Shown here: positions 1 to 8,471 of the stretch, one piece after another
Layout: every line of letters begins with the position of its first letter
Numbering within the stretch: position 1 is the stretch's first letter
From: Croceicoccus naphthovorans
GTDB taxonomy: Bacteria; Pseudomonadota; Alphaproteobacteria; Sphingomonadales; Sphingomonadaceae
DNA length: 64,000 nt
Direction: 5' to 3'
Assembly: GCF_001028705.1 (NCBI RefSeq)
Contig: NZ_CP011770.1
Location: forward strand, 3,227,501-3,291,500
The notes under the pieces: model-generated
Told to the model about the DNA's origin: nothing
What the model saw: only the letters and a program-made list of their open reading frames with translations
Database searches by the model: none
Translations under genes and position numbers: made by a program

Positions 1-2
1 CG

Positions 3-278
3 CCGCTTTGCGAAAGCCTTGCGCAGCAGGTAGCCGGATCGATCACGCCTTCGCCCGCCACGCGCATGCCCGGACCGCGCGATACGCTGCCCGCGCCGCT
101 ATCGCGCCGGTTGCGCGCGATGACCCCCAAGGGGTTCGACGAGCTGGCCGACGATGGGCCGGAATTCACGCTGTTGATGGCGCGCAGGCTTTCGTCCGGC
201 AATGTCCAGTTGCTGGGCGAAGTGCCGTTCGATCCGGTGATGATGCGGCAGGCGGCGGACCGGCTTAGCCGGGGCTGA
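3..278 (+). CDS. C-terminal fragment of an unidentified protein
   Basis: The reading frame is already open at the left window edge and ends in TGA at 276-278, so only the last 91 codons are visible. An internal ATG at 66 is possible as a start, but the frame continues upstream of it without a stop, so I treat the gene as truncated by the window. The visible part has no signal peptide, membrane segment or motif I recognise; it ends in a mixed charged stretch (LLGEVPFDP..ADRLSRG). Codon third positions are GC-rich, as in neighbouring genes. The App1-like phosphatase starts 56 bases downstream on the same strand. I do not assign a function. Confidence 0.5.
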   Translation, partial: PLCESLAQQVAGSITPSPATRMPGPRDTLPAPLSRRLRAMTPKGFDELADDGPEFTLLMARRLSSGNVQLLGEVPFDPVMMRQAADRLSRG

Positions 279-334
279 CCTGTTCTGCCCGCGCGTTTGC
301 GGGCACCAAATCGCCACCGCCTCGTTCACCAGGC

Positions 335-1462
335 ATGCCCTTGTTCGGACACCCGCCCACCGTCTTCCCCTATTTCGGCCACCGCAGCGCCCATCGCCTG
401 ACCATCACCGCCCGCGCCCTGCGCGCCCGCGAACCGGCGTGGCACCACACCGGCGACCTCGCCAAGATGCGCGCGCTGTGGCAGCAATTCGCCTCTCGCG
501 AAGAGCCGCACCTGCCGGTTACGTTGGTGGTCGGCACACCCGATGGCGCGGAACAGCGGCACGAGGTTCGCGCCGATGACGAGGGCTATGCGCACTTTTC
601 CATCGATCTGAACGGGTGGGAACGCCCCGCCCACACCGCTTGGGAAACTGTCCGCTTCGAATGGATGAACCGCACCGGCCCGCAATCGACGGAAGGGTTC
701 GTCCTCGCTCCCGGCCATGCGACGCGGATGGGCGTGATTTCTGACATCGACGATACCGTAATCGAAACCGGCATCACCGGCGGCCCGCGGGCGTTGGTGC
801 GCAACTGGCGGCGGATGCTGGCGACGATGCCTGATGACCGGACCCCGGTGCCGGGCGCGGGTCAGCTTTACGGCAGACTGGCAGGAAGCGTGCTGGCCCA
901 GCCGGACAAGGAACCCGGCACCCGCCTGATCGCGCCGCACCGACCGTTCTTTTATGTCTCGTCCAGCCCGTGGAACCTTTTCGGCTATCTCGTGGCATTC
1001 ATGCGGTCGCGCTCGCTCCCGCTCGGCCCGCTGCACTTGCGCGATTGGGACTTCAACCGTGCAACCTTGGGCTCATCCGGCCACGGCGCGCATAAGCGGC
1101 TGGCGGCGGAGGGCATTCTGGCCACCTACCCCGATATGAAATTCGCCCTGATCGGAGACGATACGCAGGGCGATCTGGTCGCCTATTCGCACCTTGCCGC
1201 CGACTTTCCGGGGCGCATTGCGGCGATCTTCATCCGGCACGCGGGCGAACTGCACACGGCGGAGGAACTGGCCGCAATCACCCGGATCGAGGCGGCTGGC
1301 GTGCCGTTCTGGCATGGCGAGAGTTTCGAGGTTGGCACGGAATTCCTTGAGCAGATCGGCGTATCGCAGACCGGCGACACCGCCCAGATCGTCGACACGA
1401 TCGAGAAAGACGCCGACGCAAAACCCGAGAAAACGCTCAAGAAATCGGCCGCCAATGCTTGA
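335..1462 (+). CDS. App1-like phosphatase-domain protein (DUF2183)
   Basis: The 375-residue protein carries the motif SDIDDTVIETG around residues 136-146, the signature of the App1/DUF2183 family, whose DxDxT core is of the haloacid-dehalogenase phosphatase type; yeast App1 is a phosphatidate phosphatase. A second conserved block (residues 205-225, ending in FYVSSSPWNLF) and a C-terminal GDDTQGD stretch near residue 273 fit the same fold. The N-terminus (VFPYFGHRS) matches the beta domain that precedes the catalytic part in bacterial members. There is no signal peptide, so it is likely cytosolic. Family assignment is firm; the lipid substrate in bacteria is not established and is only inferred. 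The M48 protease gene follows after 70 bases. Confidence 0.85.
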   Translation: MPLFGHPPTVFPYFGHRSAHRLTITARALRAREPAWHHTGDLAKMRALWQQFASREEPHLPVTLVVGTPDGAEQRHEVRADDEGYAHFSIDLNGWERPAHTAWETVRFEWMNRTGPQSTEGFVLAPGHATRMGVISDIDDTVIETGITGGPRALVRNWRRMLATMPDDRTPVPGAGQLYGRLAGSVLAQPDKEPGTRLIAPHRPFFYVSSSPWNLFGYLVAFMRSRSLPLGPLHLRDWDFNRATLGSSGHGAHKRLAAEGILATYPDMKFALIGDDTQGDLVAYSHLAADFPGRIAAIFIRHAGELHTAEELAAITRIEAAGVPFWHGESFEVGTEFLEQIGVSQTGDTAQIVDTIEKDADAKPEKTLKKSAANA

Positions 1463-1532
1463 GCCGCGAACCGCACGCGCTTAATCCTATGTTCAGCGCC
1501 CACGGACCAGTCCTGAGGCGCAACAGGATCCG

Positions 1533-2903
1533 ATGCGCAACACATATATACGCCCACTGGCGCATGTCGCCTTTCTCCTCGCCCTGCTCCTGCTGGGCGC
1601 GCGGCCCGCGCTCGCGCAGTCCATCCTGCGCGATGCGGAGACCGAAGAGCTGTTGCAGGACATGGCCGCACCCATCGTAGCAGCGGCGGGGCTGGACCCG
1701 AAAAATGTCGACATCGTCCTGATCAACGACAATTCGGTGAACGCCTTCGTCGCGGGCGGGCAGGCGGTCTACGTTCATTCAGGTTTGATTGCTGAGGCGG
1801 ACACCGCCTTGCAGGTACAGGGCGTAATCGCGCACGAACTGGGCCACATCACCGGCGGCCACGTAATCGGCTTTTCCGACGGTGCGAAGAAGGCCACGAA
1901 TATCTCGATCCTCTCGCTGATCCTTGGCGCGGCGGCGGCAGCGGCTGGCGGCGGAGAGGCGGCGATGGGCGTGATCGCGGCGGGCCAGCAGGCGGCAATG
2001 GGCAGCTTCCTTGCCTTTACGCGCGGACAGGAATCGGCGGCGGACCTTGCCGGTGCGCAGTACCTTTCGGGCGCGGGCCTTTCGGGCAAGGGCAGCTTGG
2101 AGTTCTTCAAGAAACTGCAACAGCTGGAACACCGCGCCGGGTACTACGCAAAGGAGGAGGATACCTTCTATCGCACCCACCCGCTGTCGCGCGATCGTAT
2201 CGAGACGCTGCAGGCGGTCTATGAAAAAGACCCCGCCTGGCAAAAGCCCGAAGATCCTGTGCTTGAGGAACGCTTTCGCCGGGTGAAGGCCAAGCTCTAT
2301 GGCTATCAGGCAAAGCCCGAAGACACGCTGATCGCGTTTCCCGAAACCGACAATTCGATCCCCGCGCACTATGCCCGCGCCTATTCGCGCAACAAGGAAG
2401 CGCTGATCGGCAAGTCGGTGGCGGAAGCCGATGCGCTTTTGCTGGCAGAGCCGGACAACCCCTATTTCCTGGAGCTGAAGGGTCAGGTCTTGCTGGAATC
2501 GGGCCAGCCGGACGAAGCGCTACAGCCTTTGCGCCGCGCGGTTACGCTGTCGAACAACCAGCCGCTCATCGCCACGCTGTTCGGCCATGCGCTGCTGGCG
2601 ACAGAGGACGCCAACCACCATGAAGAGGCCGAGCGCGTGTTGCGCGCCGCCGTCGCACGCGACCGGTTCAACCCGACCGCGTGGTACATGCTGGGCCGCA
2701 TCTATGCCGATCGGGGTGATACGCCCCGCGCGCGGCTGGCCAGCGCCGAACAGCTGATGATGACCGGCAGGCCCGATGCCGCCTTGCAGAACGCCGCCGC
2801 GGCAGAGGCGTCGCTTCCGGCGGAAACCCCGGACTGGCTGCGGGCGCAGGATATCAAGCTGGAAGCGCGGGCAGAGATTGAACAGCGCAAGAAGCGCAAG
2901 TAG
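1533..2903 (+). CDS. periplasmic M48 metalloprotease with TPR domain (BepA/YfgC-like)
   Basis: The 456-residue protein starts with a signal peptide (ALLLLGARPALAQ, cleavage near residue 29). The zinc site is HELGH at residues 101-105 with the third ligand probably E167 in GQESAADLAG. A helical segment rich in Ala/Gly lies between them. The C-terminal 200 residues are helical and TPR-like (LKGQVLLESGQPDEALQPL). This order, M48 then TPR, is that of BepA/YfgC, which in E. coli assists or degrades stalled outer-membrane proteins such as LptD. It is followed by a DsbA-like gene 10 bases downstream and a second M48 gene, which suggests a shared role in envelope protein quality control. Function in this organism is inferred from family. 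Confidence 0.88.
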   Translation: MRNTYIRPLAHVAFLLALLLLGARPALAQSILRDAETEELLQDMAAPIVAAAGLDPKNVDIVLINDNSVNAFVAGGQAVYVHSGLIAEADTALQVQGVIAHELGHITGGHVIGFSDGAKKATNISILSLILGAAAAAAGGGEAAMGVIAAGQQAAMGSFLAFTRGQESAADLAGAQYLSGAGLSGKGSLEFFKKLQQLEHRAGYYAKEEDTFYRTHPLSRDRIETLQAVYEKDPAWQKPEDPVLEERFRRVKAKLYGYQAKPEDTLIAFPETDNSIPAHYARAYSRNKEALIGKSVAEADALLLAEPDNPYFLELKGQVLLESGQPDEALQPLRRAVTLSNNQPLIATLFGHALLATEDANHHEEAERVLRAAVARDRFNPTAWYMLGRIYADRGDTPRARLASAEQLMMTGRPDAALQNAAAAEASLPAETPDWLRAQDIKLEARAEIEQRKKRK

Positions 2904-2913
2904 GACGGTTGTC

Positions 2914-3702
2914 ATGACCCTTGCCCCAAAGCAATTCCGCCTTGCCGCCGTCGCCGTGGCCATCCTTGCCCTGCTGCTGGGCACCGTCTGGTATATGACC
3001 GCGAACGGCGCCGAACCGAAAAGCGATGCCGACGACGCGGTCGAAGCGGCCGGGTTCGACACCAAGGAGCGCGCCGCGATCGAGGCGCTGGTGCGCAGCT
3101 ACATTCTGGAGCACCCGGAAATCCTGCCCGAAGCCATCGAACGGCTGCGCGAAAAGGAATCGCTGGCGGCGATGGACGCGATCCGCGAAGACCTGTTCAC
3201 GCCCTATCCCGGCGCGGTGCTGGGCAATCCGCGCGGGGAAACCGTGCTGGTCGAATTCAGCGACTATGCCTGCGGATATTGCCGCCGTTCGGTCGAGGCG
3301 GTGGAGAAGCTGATCGCCGAAGATCCCGATCTGAAAGTCGTGATCCGCGAATTCCCGATCCTGTCGGACGACAGCGTCACCGCCGCGAAATGGGCACTCG
3401 CCGCCGCGCATCAGGGTAAGTACGAGGCATTCCATCACGCGATGTACGCCGCCGGACGCCCGACGCTGGCGAATATCGAAAAGGCTGCGAAGGCCGCCGG
3501 TCTGGATGTCGAAATGGCGCGCAAGGCTGCGGCCAGCCCCGCCATCGCCGCCGAAATCTCGGCCAACCGCGCTTTCGCCAACCAGCTGCAATTCGGCGGC
3601 ACACCCGCGTGGGTTACGGCCAGCGGCACGCTGGAAGGCGCGGTCGGCGAAGATGCCTTGCGCAAGGCGCTGAACGAACCGGGCAGCGCACAGGGCGGGT
3701 GA
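2914..3702 (+). CDS. DsbA-family thiol-disulfide oxidoreductase, membrane-anchored
   Basis: A 262-residue protein beginning at ATG 2914 with an N-terminal hydrophobic segment (residues 8-28, AAVAVAILALLLGTVWYM) that acts as signal or anchor. The thioredoxin-fold part starts near residue 100 with FSDYACGYCRRS, giving the redox pair C120-G-Y-C123; the cis-proline loop is FGGTPAW near residue 228. This layout is that of the DsbA/Com1 family with an alpha-helical N-terminal region (LEHPEILPEAIERL), common in alphaproteobacteria. It would oxidise or isomerise disulfides in the periplasm. Ten bases after the BepA-like gene and overlapping the next M48 gene by one base (TGATG), it forms a three-gene envelope operon. 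A dsbB lies elsewhere in the window at about 61 kb. Confidence 0.88.
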   Translation: MTLAPKQFRLAAVAVAILALLLGTVWYMTANGAEPKSDADDAVEAAGFDTKERAAIEALVRSYILEHPEILPEAIERLREKESLAAMDAIREDLFTPYPGAVLGNPRGETVLVEFSDYACGYCRRSVEAVEKLIAEDPDLKVVIREFPILSDDSVTAAKWALAAAHQGKYEAFHHAMYAAGRPTLANIEKAAKAAGLDVEMARKAAASPAIAAEISANRAFANQLQFGGTPAWVTASGTLEGAVGEDALRKALNEPGSAQGG

Positions 3703-4703
3703 TGCGCGCGCCCGGCGGCATTCTTGCTGCCCTATTAATACTTGCCGCGATCCCGGCACAGGCGGAACCCGTCCGTGCCGACAGCGACCAGCAACTCGAT
3801 CCGTTTCACGTCGTCGCCTTGCTCGACCGCCGGGTGCAGTCGATCGGCTGGCGATTGGCGCAGGCGAACGCCCGGTTTTGCAAGACCACGATGCAATCGA
3901 CCGGCCTGCTGGTGCAGGACCTGCAAAGCTGGAAAAGGCCCGACGCTGCGCGCACCGCTTTCGACGTCGACCCATCGGTACAGGTCATCGTCGGCGCGGT
4001 AGCGGAAGGGTCGCCGGCGGCGGACGCGGGGCTAACCACCGGCGAACCGATCTACACCATCGGCGATACCGTGCTGGATAGCGACTTGCCGCCCGCAGTC
4101 CCCGGCACCTTCGCGCGGCAGGTCCAGTTGCTCGACCGCGTCGATGGCTTGGCTAACCGCAACGGCTGGCTGGCCTTGGGAGTCGATAATGCAGAGGACG
4201 AACGCACGCTGCTGCGCATTCCCGCAAGGCCGGTCTGCGCCAGCCGCTTCGAGATCGTAACGGACGGAAAGCGTGCGCAGGCCGATGGCATCCGTGTGCT
4301 GGTCAGTGCGGAAATGGCGCTCGGGCTGGCTGACGACGATCAGCTTGCCTTCGTCATCGCGCACGAACTCGCCCACAACGCGCTGGGCCACCCGCAGATG
4401 CTGAAGCGCGAGGGCCGCAAGTGGGGCCGCGTGCGCCATACAGAGCGGGAGGCGGACCGGCTGGCAATCTGGCTGATGCGCAATGCCGAGTACGACGTGG
4501 GCGGCGCGCGGGCCTTTATGCTCGGCTGGGCGCGCAGCCACGATGTCGGTTTCCTGGATCCGACGCATGACGCTTGGGACGAGCGGCTGAACGGCGTGGA
4601 CGAGGAAATCGCTCTGGTCGCCGCAAGCCCGGCGCGTCCCGGCGAATATGACTGGTCCGTACGCTTCCCGCTGGACCGTGCCGTCGCCAAACCGGGTGGA
4701 TGA
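3702..4703 (+). CDS. periplasmic M48 metalloprotease with PDZ-like domain
   Basis: A 333-residue protein, start ATG 3702 sharing its A with the stop of the DsbA-like gene. Residues 1-22 form a signal peptide (LAALLILAAIPAQA). Residues about 85-150 look like a PDZ domain (GSPAADAGLTTGEPIYTIG), followed by the peptidase core with HELAH at 221-225 and a downstream glutamate in TEREADRLA (about residues 247-255) as third zinc ligand. The core is therefore intact. The combination PDZ plus M48 differs from the BepA-like protein two genes upstream, which carries TPRs instead. The two proteases flanking a thiol oxidoreductase suggest surveillance of envelope proteins; this is inference from context. 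Confidence 0.83.
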   Translation: MRAPGGILAALLILAAIPAQAEPVRADSDQQLDPFHVVALLDRRVQSIGWRLAQANARFCKTTMQSTGLLVQDLQSWKRPDAARTAFDVDPSVQVIVGAVAEGSPAADAGLTTGEPIYTIGDTVLDSDLPPAVPGTFARQVQLLDRVDGLANRNGWLALGVDNAEDERTLLRIPARPVCASRFEIVTDGKRAQADGIRVLVSAEMALGLADDDQLAFVIAHELAHNALGHPQMLKREGRKWGRVRHTEREADRLAIWLMRNAEYDVGGARAFMLGWARSHDVGFLDPTHDAWDERLNGVDEEIALVAASPARPGEYDWSVRFPLDRAVAKPGG

Positions 4704-4813
4704 GCGATGGGGCACGCCGCCAACCTTTCCTTATGGGTGCATTCCTGAAGGGTGCGTTCCGCCAAAAAGGCGGTGCGCTGTCGCGCGCGCGCGGAATCGG
4801 GTATCAGTCGGGC

Positions 4814-6040
4814 ATGTCGGTGCTTCCCGTCGCGCCTGTCCCGTTCTTCGCGGACAAGAACCGCGCCTTCTGGCGGTTGCAGCTGCTCGGTTGGGGCGGC
4901 GCGATGGTGCTGCGCGCGGTGTCCAGCCTGGCCAATGCCCAGCCGCTGACGTTCCTCGTACTGGTCGCCATCGCGACGCTGACCGGCTTTTCGCTCTCGC
5001 TGATCCTGTCGGTGCTCTATCGCCAGCTGATGAACCGCCGCGCCATCGTGACGTGGGGCGCGACCGCGATGGTGCTGGCGGCGGCAGTCGGCGTCTATGC
5101 CTTTATCGATTCGTGGGTGATCTCGCTCTATCGCCCGACTGCGGAGCCGGGGTTCGCGCAGCTGTTCCTTGGCGTGTTCTACCTCGATCTCACGCTGCTG
5201 GGCGCGTGGTCGGCGCTCTATTACGCAATCAACTTTTACTTGCAGGTGGAAGAGGCGAACGACCGGCTGCTGCTGCTGGAAAATCAGGCGACCAGCGCGC
5301 AACTTGCTATGCTGCGCTATCAGCTGAACCCGCACTTCCTGTTCAACACGCTCAATTCGATCAGCACGCTGGTCCTGCTGAAACAGACCGAACCGGCAAA
5401 CGCGATGCTGTCGCGGTTGTCGAGCTTTCTGCGCTATACCCTGATCAACCAGCCAACCGGACGCGTCACCATCGCGCAGGAAATCGATACGCTGAAACTC
5501 TACCTCGATATCGAGCGGATGCGGTTTGAAGAACGGCTGCGCACGCATTTCAGCATCGCGCCCGACGTGGCGAAGGCGCTGCTCCCCTCGCTTCTGCTGC
5601 AACCGCTGGTCGAAAACGCGATAAAGTACGCCGTCAGCACGCAAGAGGCCGGGGCAGAGATTACCGTCCGCGCCGAACGCATCGGCGACCGGCTGCGCAT
5701 TACCGTGTCGGACACCGGCCCCGGCATTCCGCATGGGACGAAAGCCAGCAAGCTGTTCGGTAAGGTTCACGGCGATGGCGCACGGTCGACCGGCGTCGGC
5801 CTCGTCAACATTCGCGAAAGACTGGCGCAGGCCTATGGCGAGAACCAGCATTTCGAAATCCGATCCCAACCGCAAGATGGGTTCGCGGTAATCATCGAGA
5901 TCCCCTTCGAAACCGATGAAGAAATCGAACCCGAACCCGTCCGGCAGTCCGGCGCAGGCCCGGTTTCCGCGATTCGTCAACGGCTTGCGCGCGTCGATTC
6001 CGCCCCTGAAACCTTGTCGCCCGCAACCCGTTCTACCTAG
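4814..6040 (+). CDS. LytS-family sensor histidine kinase
   Basis: About 408 residues from ATG 4814. The first 150 residues contain four hydrophobic segments (for example LTGFSLSLILSVLYR), so it is an integral membrane sensor with no obvious periplasmic ligand domain. The His_kinase (PF06580) block has LNPHFLFNTLNSI with phospho-acceptor H174, and the HATPase part shows N-box VENAIKYA and G-box DTGPGIPHG. A start at ATG 4700, overlapping the upstream stop as ATGA, is possible and would add 38 residues, but that stretch is arginine-rich and reads like non-coding DNA, so I prefer 4814. The LytTR response regulator follows 28 bases downstream. The signal sensed is unknown. Confidence 0.87.
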   Translation: MSVLPVAPVPFFADKNRAFWRLQLLGWGGAMVLRAVSSLANAQPLTFLVLVAIATLTGFSLSLILSVLYRQLMNRRAIVTWGATAMVLAAAVGVYAFIDSWVISLYRPTAEPGFAQLFLGVFYLDLTLLGAWSALYYAINFYLQVEEANDRLLLLENQATSAQLAMLRYQLNPHFLFNTLNSISTLVLLKQTEPANAMLSRLSSFLRYTLINQPTGRVTIAQEIDTLKLYLDIERMRFEERLRTHFSIAPDVAKALLPSLLLQPLVENAIKYAVSTQEAGAEITVRAERIGDRLRITVSDTGPGIPHGTKASKLFGKVHGDGARSTGVGLVNIRERLAQAYGENQHFEIRSQPQDGFAVIIEIPFETDEEIEPEPVRQSGAGPVSAIRQRLARVDSAPETLSPATRST

Positions 6041-6068
6041 GCAAACTCCAACAGGAATCCCCCCTTCC

Positions 6069-6866
6069 ATGACCATCCGTACCATCATCGTCGACGACGA
6101 AAAGCTCGCCATCCAGGGCCTTCAGGTTCGGCTGGAGCCGTTTGCCGACATAGAGGTCATCGCCACGTGCCAGAACGGGCGCGAAGCGATCCGCGCGATC
6201 AAGACCGAAAAGCCCGATCTGGTGTTCCTCGACATCCAGATGCCCGGTTTCGACGGGTTTTCCGTGGTCGGCGGGGTGATGGATGTCGATCCGCCGCTTT
6301 TCATCTTCGTCACCGCCTATTCCGAACATGCCTTGAAGGCGTTCGAGGCCAATGCCGTCGACTACCTGATGAAGCCGGTGGAGGAAGGCCGCCTTGCCGA
6401 TGCGATCGACCGCGCCCGCACACGCCTGTCCGAAAAGCGCGGGCTGGAAGAAGTGGAGAAGCTGAAGAACGTGCTGGCCGAAGTCGCGCCCGACGCGATG
6501 GACCAGATGCCCGATGACGATGGCCATGCCGACACCCGCTACGAAAAGATGCTGAACGTGAAGGATCGCGGCCAGATTTTCCGTGTCGACGTCGATTCCA
6601 TCGAACATATCGAGGCGGCGGGCGATTACATGGTGATCTCCACCGGCGACAACTCGCTGGTCCTGCGCGAAACAATGAAGGACCTTGAACGTCGCCTCGA
6701 CCCGCGTGCGTTTCAGCGGGTGCACCGCTCCACCATCGTGAACCTCAATCAGGTGCGTCAGGTAAAGCCGCATACCAACGGCGAATGCTTCCTTGTGCTG
6801 GACAGCGGGGCGGAAGTGAAAGTCAGCCGCAGTTATCGCGATGTTGTGGCCCGGTTCGTACACTGA
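6069..6866 (+). CDS. LytTR-family response regulator
   Basis: A 265-residue protein with an N-terminal receiver domain (IIVDDEKLAIQGL; phospho-acceptor D55 in VFLDIQMPG; switch residues in FVTAYSEHA and KPVEEGR) and a C-terminal LytTR DNA-binding domain (about residues 165-262, with RVHRSTIVNLNQV). It is the cognate partner of the LytS-type kinase just upstream. Start is ATG 6069, preceded by AGGA; an upstream in-frame extension to 5916 lies inside the kinase gene and has no conserved sequence. LytTR regulators bind direct repeats in promoter DNA; no target can be named from the sequence, although the AT-rich region 6898-6935 just downstream is a place to look. Confidence 0.9.
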   Translation: MTIRTIIVDDEKLAIQGLQVRLEPFADIEVIATCQNGREAIRAIKTEKPDLVFLDIQMPGFDGFSVVGGVMDVDPPLFIFVTAYSEHALKAFEANAVDYLMKPVEEGRLADAIDRARTRLSEKRGLEEVEKLKNVLAEVAPDAMDQMPDDDGHADTRYEKMLNVKDRGQIFRVDVDSIEHIEAAGDYMVISTGDNSLVLRETMKDLERRLDPRAFQRVHRSTIVNLNQVRQVKPHTNGECFLVLDSGAEVKVSRSYRDVVARFVH

Positions 6867-6897
6867 GATGCGGGGCCGATCCCGTATCTGAACAAAG

Positions 6898-6935
6898 GCT
6901 TGCGTTAACTAAATTAAATTTGTTGCAAGACTAAT
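6898..6935. promoter_or_regulatory. AT-rich imperfect palindrome upstream of the outer-membrane protein gene
   Basis: In otherwise GC-rich DNA this stretch is nearly all A/T in its centre. CTTGC at about 6899-6903 is matched by GCAAG at about 6924-6928, and the interior AACTAAATTAAATTTGTT is itself close to self-complementary. It sits about 15 bases upstream of a promoter candidate at 6944-6972. A binding site for a regulator, possibly the adjacent LytTR protein, is inferred only. Confidence 0.4.
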
Positions 6936-6943
6936 TCCATGTC

Positions 6944-6972
6944 TTGATTTCCATTTGGCGCGACCATAAGTC
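6944..6972 (+). promoter_or_regulatory. candidate promoter for the outer-membrane protein gene
   Basis: TTGATT (6944-6949) and TAAGTC (6967-6972) are separated by 17 bases. The predicted leader contains a hairpin built from GCC-AGCC and GGCT-GGC (about 6981-7001) and a Shine-Dalgarno GAGGAAA before ATG 7026. The -10 match is modest. Confidence 0.4.
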
Positions 6973-7025
6973 CGCGCCACGCCAAGCCTATTAGGGCTGG
7001 CGGGAGATAATGAGGAAATACTTAC

Positions 7026-7508
7026 ATGTTTAAAAAGACCGTTCTCGCGGTGGCGTTCGCCACGGCGGCCATCGTCGCGACTCCTGCTTCGGCGCAGGGT
7101 GCCCGCGTCGGCGTCGAACTGGGCGTTATCGATGATGACTTCCTCGGCACCGAAGAAGCCACCTATGGCCTGACCGCGGGTTACGACTTCGACATCGGCA
7201 ATCTCGCGATCGGCCCGGTCGTCGGTTACACTGGCCTGTTCGATGACGACGGCACCGACATTCGCGAACTGACCGCCGGCGCGCGCATTGGCGCGAAGCT
7301 GGGCACCGGTTCGATGGTCTATGGCACCGTCGCTTACGCCAACCTCGACGCCGATGGCGTTCCGGGCAGCGCCGACGGCACGCGCCTCGGCCTTGGCTTC
7401 GAACAGAACTTCGGCGGCCTCTATGGCATGGTCGAAACCCGTTACACCGACTATCAGTACGGTCTCGAGTTCTACCAGACCGTCGTCGGCCTCGGCGTGA
7501 AGTTCTGA
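7026..7508 (+). CDS. small outer-membrane beta-barrel protein
   Basis: The 160-residue precursor has a clear signal peptide (FATAAIVATPASAQ, cleavage after residue about 23). The mature part alternates polar and hydrophobic residues in short strands (VGVELGVIDDDF, LTAGYDF, YGTVAYANL, RLGLGFEQNFG) and ends VVGLGVKF, with a C-terminal phenylalanine as expected for recognition by the BAM machinery. The length suits an eight-stranded barrel of the opacity/OmpA-like porin type. Glycine and aspartate are abundant in the loops. It is monocistronic, with its own promoter candidate and a strong terminator at 7529-7565. Role (structural, adhesion or small-solute passage) cannot be told from sequence. 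Confidence 0.85.
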   Translation: MFKKTVLAVAFATAAIVATPASAQGARVGVELGVIDDDFLGTEEATYGLTAGYDFDIGNLAIGPVVGYTGLFDDDGTDIRELTAGARIGAKLGTGSMVYGTVAYANLDADGVPGSADGTRLGLGFEQNFGGLYGMVETRYTDYQYGLEFYQTVVGLGVKF

Positions 7509-7528
7509 TCCAGACGATCTTAATGAAC

Positions 7529-7565
7529 GGGGGCGGCTCGCAATGCGCGGGCCGCCCCTTTTTCG
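7529..7565 (+). terminator. Rho-independent terminator after the outer-membrane protein gene
   Basis: GGGCGGC (7531-7537) pairs with GCCGCCC (7551-7557), with a loop of 13 bases, followed by a run of five T. It lies 22 bases after the stop codon of the barrel protein. Confidence 0.85.
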
Positions 7566-7613
7566 TATGGTCCGCTCTTGAGTTCAGTCGGCGTCCGCGC
7601 CACTTGCCTAGGC

Positions 7614-8471
7614 ATGACATTTTCCCTTCCCGGATTCGACCTTGCCACCTTTGTCCGCGCGACGCTGGACGAAGATCTTGGCATCGGCCTGCAAGGCGGC
7701 GGCCATGACGTGACGAGCGAGAGCGTGATCCCGGCAGAGGCGCGCTTTTCGGGCGTAATGGACAGCCGCGATGCGATCACCGTCGCAGGCCTGCCGATTG
7801 CGGCTGCGTTCTTCCGCGAACTGGACCCGACTTGTCAGATCGAGGTGCTGGTCAACGAAGGCGCGAAAGTCACCCCCGGCACCGACCTGATGCGCCTGTC
7901 GGGCAACGCCCGCGCCCTGCTGACGGCGGAGCGCAGCGCGCTGAACACGGTGCAGCACTTGTCGGGCATCGCGACGATGACCGCGACCTATGTGGCGGCG
8001 ATGAATGGCCACGCCACGCTGCTCGATACGCGCAAGACGATCCCCGGCCTGCGCCATCTCGAAAAATACGCCACCCGCATGGGCGGTGCGCAGAACCACC
8101 GCATGGGCCTGTGGGATGCGGCGATGATCAAGGACAACCACGTCGCGGTGGCCGGTTCGGTCGGCGAAGCCGTGGCCCGCGCGGTTCGCGCCGGGGTGAA
8201 GGCGATCATCTGCGAAGTGGACCGGATCGACCAGATCGAACCCGCCCTGTCCGCCGGGGCCACGCATCTGCTGCTCGACAATATGAACCCCGACCTGTTG
8301 CGACAGGGCGTGGCGCTGGTCGCAGGGCGCGTTCCGTGCGAGGCTTCGGGCGGGGTCAATCTCGACACTATCGGGCCGATCGCGGCGACCGGGGTCGATT
8401 ACGTTTCGGTCGGTCGCCTGACGCAAAGCGCGCCCGCCGCCGACATCGGGTTGGACTTCCAGCCGCTCTAG
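7614..8471 (+). CDS. nadC: nicotinate-nucleotide pyrophosphorylase (quinolinate phosphoribosyltransferase)
   Basis: NadC converts quinolinate and PRPP to nicotinate mononucleotide, CO2 and pyrophosphate in de novo NAD synthesis. The 285-residue protein shows the family blocks LSGIATMTATYV, LDTRKTIPGLRHLEKYA and GAQNHRMGLWDAAMIKDNH, the last containing conserved substrate- and phosphate-binding residues, and the C-terminal EASGGVNLDTI and GVDYVSVGRLT. ATG 7614 gives the usual length; a TTG at 7578 would add 12 residues without family support. No nadA or nadB is visible here, so this gene stands apart from the rest of its pathway. Its stop overlaps that of tadA on the other strand. Confidence 0.95.
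   Translation: MTFSLPGFDLATFVRATLDEDLGIGLQGGGHDVTSESVIPAEARFSGVMDSRDAITVAGLPIAAAFFRELDPTCQIEVLVNEGAKVTPGTDLMRLSGNARALLTAERSALNTVQHLSGIATMTATYVAAMNGHATLLDTRKTIPGLRHLEKYATRMGGAQNHRMGLWDAAMIKDNHVAVAGSVGEAVARAVRAGVKAIICEVDRIDQIEPALSAGATHLLLDNMNPDLLRQGVALVAGRVPCEASGGVNLDTIGPIAATGVDYVSVGRLTQSAPAADIGLDFQPL

Noticed and set aside
4340..6112. 590-codon frame antisense to the sensor kinase and M48 gene
   Set aside because: It is the mirror of GC-rich codon bias: Arg/Gly/Asp/His-rich, no motifs, and opposite two well-identified genes.
6903..6918. CtrA-box-like TTAACTAAATTAA
   Set aside because: The TTAA half-sites are 5 bases apart instead of 7, so it does not match the CtrA consensus.
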